Assembly: GCA_028281165.1 (NCBI GenBank)
Contig: JANQKI010000246.1
Span: 1-41,526, forward strand
Length of the DNA: 41,526 nt
Origin: Opitutaceae bacterium
GTDB lineage: Bacteria > Verrucomicrobiota > Verrucomicrobiia > Opitutales > Opitutaceae
Reading direction: 5' to 3'
Position 1 is the first letter of the stretch; each line of letters starts with the position of its first letter. This document shows, one piece after another, positions 27,743-35,052 of the stretch. The translations under genes and the position numbers were made by a program. The notes below the pieces were generated by a model. The model had not been told where the DNA came from. It did not search any database and saw nothing but the letters and a program-made list of their open reading frames with translations.

Positions 27743-28768
27743 TCAAGCCTCAGGGGCTGCCAAACTCTTTAAGAAGCGTTCCTCAGCCTCCTGATAAGCT
27801 TGGCGCTTCTGGTCGCGAAGCTCCCTCATCGTCTTTCGTTTCTCCTCAAGGAGCTCTTCGGGCGATTTCTCTTTGCGAGCCTCCAGTATCGCAAATCGCT
27901 CCTTGGCGAGTCTAAGGGCAAACTTATCCTTTTCGTTCCATATGATTCTCTGCAGCAATATAGGATCGTCAAGACGCTCAATAGCAGTGGCTCTTACCAT
28001 ATAGTTTTCATCTTTTTCAGCAATTGTATCTAACAATCGATGACCTTCCAGTCGCGTCGCTGCCTCTCTCCTCATCGAGTAGTCATCGTGATTAAGATCC
28101 TGGTGGATAGCATCGGCTTTGCCCTGAGCCATCGCCCGCAAATCTTCACTAAGCGCCTGCCGAGCGAACTTGTCCAAGGCCGCCAAACTCAACTGGTCCA
28201 GCAACCCGTCTAACAGTTCGCGATAATCAAGAGGCGACGCTACAAAGCGATCATCAGGATCGTAGGAAATCACCGTCTGTTCAAATTCAGTGCCCCAAGT
28301 GGTCCTAATCGCTTCTGGAAGCAAATCGAACTCCATCCAAACAGAAACCGTCTCTCCTAGAAGAGCAAAACCACCCTGAGCGCCAAGATTCTTGTAGGTT
28401 TCCGATGTTTCCTTCCACTTGACCTCGAAGAGTAAAAGCTCTCCCGTTTCCCGCCTTAAGGAGAGCTCTTCAAGATGAGGGAAAAGCAATATCAATTCAG
28501 CTGCGACTCGATAGCGATGCTCCTCCGGAACTTCGGAAACATAAGCGAGGAGCGACGCAACGAAGCCTGTATCCAGATTTAACGTATCCAACCGGTTTAA
28601 GGCGGCAGCCCGAACATCGCCATCCTTGTCATTAGTAGCGACTTTCGACAACACCACACCATCCGACGCTTTCTTCACCGCCTTAACGCGTTCACGCCAA
28701 TCCTCGCTGTCCAACTTAGGACCGCAGCCTACCAAGAGTAGGGGCAGGAAGAACGCCCAATACCTCAT
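27743..28768 (-). CDS. HEAT-repeat lipoprotein
   Basis: 341 residues. An N-terminal lipobox 'LLLVGC' (Cys15) marks a lipoprotein anchored to an envelope membrane. HEAT-like helical repeats appear in two groups: about 22-60 ('RVKAVKKASD...VLSKVATNDKDGDVRAAALNRL') and about 235-285 ('YSMRREAATRLEGHRLLDTIAEKDENYMVRATAIERL'-like). A charged coiled-coil tail (about 295-341) ends the protein. HEAT arrays are protein-interaction scaffolds; the partner is unknown. It lies 81 bp downstream of the second TonB receptor gene on the same strand and may be cotranscribed with it. Confidence 0.82.
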   Translation of the reverse strand: MRYWAFFLPLLLVGCGPKLDSEDWRERVKAVKKASDGVVLSKVATNDKDGDVRAAALNRLDTLNLDTGFVASLLAYVSEVPEEHRYRVAAELILLFPHLEELSLRRETGELLLFEVKWKETSETYKNLGAQGGFALLGETVSVWMEFDLLPEAIRTTWGTEFEQTVISYDPDDRFVASPLDYRELLDGLLDQLSLAALDKFARQALSEDLRAMAQGKADAIHQDLNHDDYSMRREAATRLEGHRLLDTIAEKDENYMVRATAIERLDDPILLQRIIWNEKDKFALRLAKERFAILEARKEKSPEELLEEKRKTMRELRDQKRQAYQEAEERFLKSLAAPEA

Positions 28769-28849
28769 CAGGTAAAGACAGCCTATGAGCGAGGAAAGGT
28801 CAACGACAGGATTTTTGTTTTTGCCAACCCGAAAAAATCGAGGCTTGTT

Positions 28850-31225
28850 CTACAAATTAAACCGGAAGCCAGAAAGAATGGCCCAGGGGTCGTGCTTGTA
28901 GCTAAACGGACGGGCGACAATGCCTTCGTGGCTCTCTTCTTCGTATTCCTTAAGAAGATTCTTCCAATCGATAAAGGCGGTAACGCGATTGCCAAGCTTG
29001 ACTTCGCCCTTGAAGTTCAGCCATAGAAAATTGGATACATAGACATCTTTGTCTAGGCCGACGCGACTCACGCGTTCAAGATTATCAGACTGGAAGTCGA
29101 TCCCCAGTTGGAGGAATAGCCTTTCCGTTTCATAAGAGATCACTCCGTCGAGCTGGCTTTCAGGCGTCTCGGCGATGGGAAGGTTTTCTCTCGGACGCTG
29201 CGCGTAGCTAGCATCTGAATGGGTATAAGTATAGACAACACTCCAAGACCAAGGCTTGAAGGCGGGCCCCAACGACTTGAGGCTATGCTGAATGAGAAGT
29301 TTGCCGCCACTCTGTTCGGCGGAGTCTCCATTGCGTAGCTGTTCCAGGCGAAAGCCAGCGAAGGGTCCCGAGTCGAGCGTCCGAAGATCTGAGAAAATTG
29401 TATCCGAAACCTCCCTATAGAAAAGCTCCGCAGAAACAAGAAGGTTGTCGTTAGGCTTGTAGTCTAGGGCAAAATCGAAGTTGTCAAAAAGGGTGGGCTG
29501 TAGATCGGGATTTCCCTCCTCGATCTCGCGATCATCGGTGGAAACGACACGAAAAGGAGCCGTATCGGAAAAATCGGGACGCTTGATAGTTTTCGTGAAG
29601 GATGAAAACAGAGTCATGGTCGGCGAAAGTCCGTATTGAGCATGAATGCCAGGAAAGAACTGGTCATAACTGTTCGATCCAGATCGCTGTCTTATCTCGA
29701 ACATATCGCCATCGACTACCACTTCGTTCCCATTCGATGACAGCTGTGTATCTTCGTAGCGGATACCGCCAACCAGTCGAAGTTTGCCACGCTGCCAATT
29801 GACCATGGCGTAAGCGGCGGAAATGTCTTCTTGCACGTCGAAGCTGCCTGGTTCGGAACGCAGAGCGCTGAGAAGATCATCTCGCTGCAAACGGTTGGGC
29901 CTAGAGTCGAGGGCCGCTCCCGTAGCTTGGGCGTCGGGCAGAACGCCCGAAGTGAAACCGCGACCAATAAAGTCGTCACGTCGATGTCCGGACACGAAAT
30001 CGCCAAGCAGAATATCTTCCGAGTTGGGAACGATGGAATGGACATCAGTCCGGCGAAGGATAGAGGCGTCGTTGGCGGACGTCTTGAAACCAAACTTAAA
30101 AAAATCGCCCTCGCCTAGGAAACCTCCAGCCCATTTCAAATCGATACCTGCGATAGCAGTGTCGAATTGCTCGTCCTTGAAAAGCCGATCGTAGGAAACG
30201 AGCCGGTAGTTGTTCGCTCCATCGTCAGCCGGAAAGACGACTTCGGGAAACGCCGTGTCTGCCACGCGATAGCCAATGGCCACATCGTCACGCTGGTAGA
30301 GCACGTCCTCCTGGATGGGATCGGTTTCCGTTTCTTGGTTTTGCTGTATCCGCCATTCCACTTCAATATCGCCGAATCTAGTCTGACCGCCCAGAGACAA
30401 GGAAAGGGAATCGCTTTCGACATCCCAGCGAGAACCCTGGCGGCGAATCTGTCCCGAGCTATTCGCTCCTTCGCTAGGCGAAAGCTCATCGAAATCGTCC
30501 TCATTGCCAAAGCGCAACTGAACTGCAGAGGAGAACGCGTGGATACGATTCCAGTCGTAGTTGACACGCAAGTACACATCGTTGCCTTCGGAAAAACGAT
30601 AATCGAAACTGCTATTCAAGCGAAAAGTATCGTAGAAACGCCGGGAGTTCTTAAGGTCGATCCGGTTTAGGAAAGGAGCCGAGGTCGAGGTGGCATTTTG
30701 TTCGCTCCAATCGAAGTTCATGGAATCGCTGCCGCGATCGATGTCATGGATTTCAGCGGTCACACGCATCCCGCCATTCTCGCCGATGCGGTTCGCGTAG
30801 GTTATGTCTCCCATAGGGCCGATGGTATTGTATATCCACTTGTAGCGGTTGTAGAGACGCGCTTTCAGAACGCGTTCCTCCAAAACGTAACTGGGCTTAT
30901 AAATCACCTTGAGGATGCCTCCTCTCGTATCGGCATCGAGATCGGGCGTTGCCGCCTTCAGTACCTCGGCCTTCATGACCGCTGCCGAGGGAATGGTGGT
31001 GAGTTTCGTGTCCGTGTTCTCCTGATCGATACTCACATTCGAGTAATCCAAGTCGGGTCGACGATTGATAGCTTCGTCGAGATTCGCATCCTCGACCAAA
31101 TCGACTCGGTTCTTCTCCTGCACGATTACCTGATCGTCGGATTTCAAAGTCTCAACCGGCTGGGCAAAGACTCTGCTCAATATCAAGAATGGCAAACTGG
31201 CTGCGGCAAACAAATGACGATTCAT
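28850..31225 (-). CDS. TonB-dependent outer-membrane receptor, second type
   Basis: 791 residues with a signal peptide (MNRHLFAAASLPFLILSRVFA). The N-terminal plug is atypical: canonical plug motifs are weak, with 'LDEAINRRPDLDYSNVSID' and 'KAATPDLDADTRGGILKV' in their place. The rest is a beta barrel with the family-typical late segment 'LFSSFTKTIKRPDFSD', 'EEGNPDLQPTLFDNFD' and 'YSVELFYREV'-like strands ('VSAELFYREVSDTIF'), and it ends near 'FRFNL'. It resembles the 'OMP_b-brl_3' group of TonB receptors rather than the siderophore type. No SusD partner or substrate-binding gene is nearby; a HEAT lipoprotein follows. The ligand is unknown. Confidence 0.85.
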   Translation of the reverse strand: MNRHLFAAASLPFLILSRVFAQPVETLKSDDQVIVQEKNRVDLVEDANLDEAINRRPDLDYSNVSIDQENTDTKLTTIPSAAVMKAEVLKAATPDLDADTRGGILKVIYKPSYVLEERVLKARLYNRYKWIYNTIGPMGDITYANRIGENGGMRVTAEIHDIDRGSDSMNFDWSEQNATSTSAPFLNRIDLKNSRRFYDTFRLNSSFDYRFSEGNDVYLRVNYDWNRIHAFSSAVQLRFGNEDDFDELSPSEGANSSGQIRRQGSRWDVESDSLSLSLGGQTRFGDIEVEWRIQQNQETETDPIQEDVLYQRDDVAIGYRVADTAFPEVVFPADDGANNYRLVSYDRLFKDEQFDTAIAGIDLKWAGGFLGEGDFFKFGFKTSANDASILRRTDVHSIVPNSEDILLGDFVSGHRRDDFIGRGFTSGVLPDAQATGAALDSRPNRLQRDDLLSALRSEPGSFDVQEDISAAYAMVNWQRGKLRLVGGIRYEDTQLSSNGNEVVVDGDMFEIRQRSGSNSYDQFFPGIHAQYGLSPTMTLFSSFTKTIKRPDFSDTAPFRVVSTDDREIEEGNPDLQPTLFDNFDFALDYKPNDNLLVSAELFYREVSDTIFSDLRTLDSGPFAGFRLEQLRNGDSAEQSGGKLLIQHSLKSLGPAFKPWSWSVVYTYTHSDASYAQRPRENLPIAETPESQLDGVISYETERLFLQLGIDFQSDNLERVSRVGLDKDVYVSNFLWLNFKGEVKLGNRVTAFIDWKNLLKEYEEESHEGIVARPFSYKHDPWAILSGFRFNL

Positions 31226-31397
31226 AGAAAATGCATACCTACTTTGGCGTAAGCCTAGCGGGGCGCCAGCATTGATTGCGTGATCATCTCGTTACGGATC
31301 ATCGACATTAGAAAAGGCAATCAACCTATTAGCTCGTAATCAGTATCTATTCAACAGATACGAAGCGCGACCCTAAAGGCATCCCATTCCCCATCCA

Positions 31398-32423
31398 TTA
31401 ATACCAGCCCTTCTTCAACCCTGGTCGACGCGCCTTGGGATGGGCCCAGAGGCTGAGCAGTTTGTCGCGCAGCTTTCCCTGCTCTTCATTTTCGATACGC
31501 TCATCGCGGATGGCGTTTACTATTTTGGAACAACGAATACCCTCATTGGCCACCCAGTGGACTAGTTCCGGTTGCGTTTTAAAACGTTCCTCATCCATCG
31601 TCTTGCCATGAACATCCAAAATGTCTCCGTGTACGTTCTTTTTGGGTACGGCCTTATGATGAAGAGCAACGATCTCCCATTGATTATTGAAAACCGGAGA
31701 ACCCGAACTGCCCTCTTCTGTATCCGCTTCGTACCAACAATAGTTCTCCACTCCTGGAGCGTCCTCCAAGTCGAGCAGTCTACTGTTCTGGGTCACAACC
31801 ATCTTGTCCTTGCCACCCGGATGCTGGATGATGTTTACCGAGTGTCCGATGAGAATCTTGCCTTGTTCCTCCAGCAAAGGAAGCCAGCCGTAGTCATCAG
31901 TAGGATTGCTCTCTTCGACTCCCAACACGGTAAAGTCGAGTTCCGCGTTGGTCAGAAAGAATTTATCAGGATCCAGATAGAATGTTTCTTCATGCCTTCG
32001 TTCTCCAACTCGATTGGACTCCGCGAACATTTCAATAGTCGATGCCACCGCTTTTGCTGTATCCGGAATTACATGATGGTTCGTCATGATCAGCGATGGA
32101 CACACGAAAAACCCGGTACCGAATTCCAAGCCTCCACCAACCTCGATGCGGCCCACCGCTTTGCCCGCCTCGACTCCACCCTCCAGAAACTCGATGGAAA
32201 GAATGTCGTTACTCGCTCCGATTTTCCGTTCGAAGCCATGCTCGGCGGCTCGAGCCAGGCGACGTTCGAACTTCTCGGCTCTTTCGCCCGTATCAACAAG
32301 ATCAACCTTGATTCTTTCCTTGGCCATCCGCTTGACGCGGTCGATCCGGTCCATTCTATCCGCCAGCCTTTCAGCGGCTTCGGCTAACACGACATCGGCA
32401 AGATCTTTTAAATTTATCGGCAT
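31398..32423 (-). CDS. Trypsin-like serine protease without signal peptide
   Basis: 341 residues. The catalytic triad of the chymotrypsin/V8 fold is visible: His117 in 'MTNHHVI', Asp163 in 'AELDFTVLGV' and Ser240 in 'EEGSSGSPVF'. A charged helical N-terminal domain (about 1-70) precedes the peptidase; there is no signal peptide or membrane segment, so it is probably cytoplasmic, unlike HtrA-type proteases, and it has no PDZ domain. Cytosolic trypsin-like domains with helical adaptor-like N-termini are known from bacterial conflict systems. It is divergent (106 bp) from the SGNH-hydrolase gene. A good AGGA lies upstream of the ATG. Substrate and role are unknown. Confidence 0.88.
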   Translation of the reverse strand: MPINLKDLADVVLAEAAERLADRMDRIDRVKRMAKERIKVDLVDTGERAEKFERRLARAAEHGFERKIGASNDILSIEFLEGGVEAGKAVGRIEVGGGLEFGTGFFVCPSLIMTNHHVIPDTAKAVASTIEMFAESNRVGERRHEETFYLDPDKFFLTNAELDFTVLGVEESNPTDDYGWLPLLEEQGKILIGHSVNIIQHPGGKDKMVVTQNSRLLDLEDAPGVENYCWYEADTEEGSSGSPVFNNQWEIVALHHKAVPKKNVHGDILDVHGKTMDEERFKTQPELVHWVANEGIRCSKIVNAIRDERIENEEQGKLRDKLLSLWAHPKARRPGLKKGWY

Positions 32424-32529
32424 AACATCTTTTCCTAACCTAGAGGTTGACTCAATTGGAAATTGTGATTTTTACCTATGATGTTTTGATATCCAAGTCT
32501 AGATAGTTTCTCCAAGAAAGGAAAGTAGT
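32424..32529. promoter_or_regulatory. Divergent promoter region of the protease and SGNH genes
   Basis: A 106-bp gap shared by two divergent genes, so likely to hold both promoters. AGGA-type ribosome binding sites precede each start; I saw no clear operator. Confidence 0.4.
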
Positions 32530-33579
32530 GTGAGCAAAATTTCGTACCATGAATATCAATCGTTGCTGCTTAGCGACGAAGTAGAAGACGAGAAAATTCT
32601 CGAATACTCCAAAATAGTGAAAGGAGCCAGTGGCTCCTTTGATTGGACATTGCAACCTGACCCGGAGAAGGTCGAAGTCAGTCAAGAAGAGCTTGAAGCC
32701 GAGAGCGCCATGCAGATTGGCAATTCCCTCTGTCGCTGGCGTCGGGCAAGACGATACTTCAAGAGAAAGAAGAACGGAGTCGACCTGCCCGTCTTGGTTT
32801 CCGAGGGCGACAGCTGGTTTCAGTTTCCCTTCCTGATAAAGGAAGTCATCGATCAGCTGGAGAATCACTATTTGATCTGGTCTGTCGGAGCGGCTGGAGA
32901 TACGGCTGAAAACATGGTTTTCGGGCAAAAGAAAAAGAAGAAAACCGAGTACATGCGGGCGCTGAGGGCTCGCAAGAACGACAACGTGCAAGGCTTTCTC
33001 TTTTCCGCTGCTGGCAACGACATTATCGGCGAGGATCCAGACACCGGAAACGCGGCTCTTTTCGATATCCTCAAGGACTACAACGGCGATGATAATGACG
33101 TACATGGCCACATCAATTTTGCCGAGCTTGGCCAGCGCATGACTTTCCTGCGGCAGGCCTACACTCAAGTGATTGACAACATTCGAGCCGAAGACGGCTT
33201 CGAGCAGCTGCCCGTTTTCATTCACGGGTACGATTACCCTTTTCCGTATCCGTTCGGCAATGACGATCCGCGCGATCCTTCCTACGCCAAGCGAAACGAA
33301 TGGCTGGGCGAACCGCTGGACAAACGCAACATCCCGCAGACTTCGACAGGTTTGCGACGCAACATCATAAAGGTCCTTATCGATACGCTCTACGACATGC
33401 TCAACGGCGTAGCCGGCAATTCGAACCAAACGAAAGTCTGGGTGGTCGACTGCCGCGGCGCCATGCCAAACGTCACTGACTGGAACGACGAAATCCACGG
33501 CACTTCGCAAGGGTTCGAAGTGGTCGGAAGGAGATTCACTGATACGATCATTGCGGCAACCGGCGTAGGTCCCAGGTAA
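32530..33579 (+). CDS. SGNH/GDSL-hydrolase-like protein
   Basis: 349 residues from a GTG start. The SGNH blocks are seen in order: nucleophile Ser95 in 'SEGDSWFQFP' (block I), Gly in 'SVGAAGDTAENM' (block II), Asn163 in 'SAAGNDIIG' (block III) and the Asp320/His323 pair in 'DEIHGTSQGF' (block V). Members are esterases, lipases or deacetylases. There is no signal peptide, and the N-terminal 85 residues are acidic and then very basic ('RWRRARRYFKRKK'), resembling an effector-type linker. A longer antisense open frame lies over this gene but shows no motifs. It is divergent from the protease gene and 17 bp upstream of the membrane-protein gene, so the last two are one operon. Confidence 0.85.
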   Translation: MSKISYHEYQSLLLSDEVEDEKILEYSKIVKGASGSFDWTLQPDPEKVEVSQEELEAESAMQIGNSLCRWRRARRYFKRKKNGVDLPVLVSEGDSWFQFPFLIKEVIDQLENHYLIWSVGAAGDTAENMVFGQKKKKKTEYMRALRARKNDNVQGFLFSAAGNDIIGEDPDTGNAALFDILKDYNGDDNDVHGHINFAELGQRMTFLRQAYTQVIDNIRAEDGFEQLPVFIHGYDYPFPYPFGNDDPRDPSYAKRNEWLGEPLDKRNIPQTSTGLRRNIIKVLIDTLYDMLNGVAGNSNQTKVWVVDCRGAMPNVTDWNDEIHGTSQGFEVVGRRFTDTIIAATGVGPR

Positions 33580-33596
33580 ACTAGCGCCGCAAAGCC

Positions 33597-34004
33597 ATGG
33601 CAAGAGAATATGAGGTGACTCTGAAAGAAGCCAAGGAAGGCTACTATTTTAATTCGGGCAAATCGAGTGATATTAATAGGCAAATCTGCTTTGCTGGTAT
33701 AGCTATAGCGTGGCTATTTCGCTCAAAGGAAAAAGGTCATATAGAATTCGACGTATTGTTAAGCACGCCCATTATACTTTTTGTGGTTTCTCTTTTTCTA
33801 GATATTCTGCAATACATGTACTCGTCGTTAGCGTGGGATATATTTTGCAATTCCAAGCAGAAAGAGGGTAAAACCGACGATGATAAAGTGACGGTTAATC
33901 CAAGCATTAATCACCCTTCTCTAACTTTGTTCTGGCTCAAGCATATTGTTACGATCTCAGCCTACGTTATATTATTTATCTTTTTGTCTGATAGGCTCTT
34001 CTGA
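33597..34004 (+). CDS. Small three-helix membrane protein, function unknown
   Basis: 135 residues. The N-terminus (1-27) is charged, with a short hydrophobic segment at about 28-43 ('CFAGIAIAWLF'), helix 2 at about 54-78 ('TPIILFVVSLFLDILQYM') and helix 3 at about 112-132. A polar loop of about 25 residues joins helices 2 and 3. No signal peptide or enzyme motif is seen and I do not recognise a family. Its DNA is visibly more AT-rich than the SGNH gene before it, a possible sign of a different origin. Placed 17 bp after the SGNH gene, it is probably cotranscribed; pore former, membrane anchor or immunity protein are all open guesses. Confidence 0.75.
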   Translation: MAREYEVTLKEAKEGYYFNSGKSSDINRQICFAGIAIAWLFRSKEKGHIEFDVLLSTPIILFVVSLFLDILQYMYSSLAWDIFCNSKQKEGKTDDDKVTVNPSINHPSLTLFWLKHIVTISAYVILFIFLSDRLF

Positions 34005-34105
34005 ATTTCTTAAAACGGCTGGAAGTCTCACACCTGTGTGAAAAGGGACGCAACCCAATTTTCGTCGCAACGTTAATCCCTCGCTAGCGGGATAAAGACC
34101 GCGTT

Positions 34106-34894
34106 TTATTTTTCCGCCACCCAAGCGATGCCATCCAAAACATGCTGGATGAATTCCTTTTGACGGAAGTTTTCCGCGTAGTGGCCCATGTTGGTATACC
34201 AGACTCTTCCGCCTTGGTATTCGTGACTCCATGTCACTGGATAGTAGGCAGGCAGCTCGGGCTGATTTTCCTTCACGTCGGCCGTAGCGACAACTTGAGC
34301 CTCTTGGTAGTTGCGATGGTAGTTCCAAAAATACCACTCCACCTTGTCCAGTCTCCATTTCATGGGTACTTTACGCGTCCATCGCTCGGCATTTTTTTCC
34401 ATATTCACCCAATCGGCATAGCCTCGCCGTCCCAGCGGACCTTCCTTGGGACCGGTTTTATGCAGAACGCCCCATAGGCCGTACCAGAAAGGCCATTCCG
34501 CCTCGTTGTTTTCGCTCACGCCTTTGTGAGCGTGAGTGGCTCCATGGATGCCAATGACACCGCCTCCATTTCGTACCCATTTTTCGAAGGCCTTTTTCTC
34601 TGTATCGTTAAATATGATACCGGTATTATTGTCGAAAATGATGACGTCTATGTCCTTCAGCCCCTCGTCGGTGAAGAGTTCGCTATCACTAGCCTGAGTG
34701 AATTCCCACTTATGCGTTTCAGCCAGTTCCGCGAACACGATCTTGGCCTCGGCCCTCGCTTCCGTATGGTCGAAACGAGGCGACGACGGCGAATGCTCTC
34801 CCAACTCATCGATTCGGTGCACGCGAAGCTGAGCCGACGATAGCGAAACAGACAATCCCAGAGCGAGAACAACGATGAAAACGAACGATTTCAC
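34106..34894 (-). CDS. Exported ThuA-like protein
   Basis: 262 residues from a GTG start, with a signal peptide (MKSFVFIVVLALGLSVSLSSA). The remainder is a ThuA-like (trehalose-utilisation) domain related to the class-I glutamine amidotransferase fold: 'DVIIFDNNTG' near 85-95, 'GGGVIGIHGATHAHK' near 110-125 and 'PVTWSHEYQGGRVWYTNMGHY' near 220-240 are typical. ThuA-family proteins are common exported proteins in Verrucomicrobia and Planctomycetes, perhaps in sugar or sulfated-glycan metabolism; the reaction is not established for this type. It stands alone between a plus-strand operon and the permease gene. Confidence 0.88.
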   Translation of the reverse strand: MKSFVFIVVLALGLSVSLSSAQLRVHRIDELGEHSPSSPRFDHTEARAEAKIVFAELAETHKWEFTQASDSELFTDEGLKDIDVIIFDNNTGIIFNDTEKKAFEKWVRNGGGVIGIHGATHAHKGVSENNEAEWPFWYGLWGVLHKTGPKEGPLGRRGYADWVNMEKNAERWTRKVPMKWRLDKVEWYFWNYHRNYQEAQVVATADVKENQPELPAYYPVTWSHEYQGGRVWYTNMGHYAENFRQKEFIQHVLDGIAWVAEK

Positions 34895-35052
34895 AAAAAT
34901 GCATTTTCAGCCAGGGTTTGAGAGTGTCAAATTCCAAAAGGAACAGGGAGAACTGCGATACCAACAGCCGCGTCATTAACCTTCAACTACAAACTTTGCA
35001 TGGAAATAAACTCACTATATCGTCGCAATTCTAGGGTTCCTGACCCAAGGTG

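Noticed and set aside
32476-33603. 375-residue antisense open frame over the SGNH gene
   Set aside because: It is longer than the sense frame but shows no motif. The sense frame has all SGNH blocks in order.
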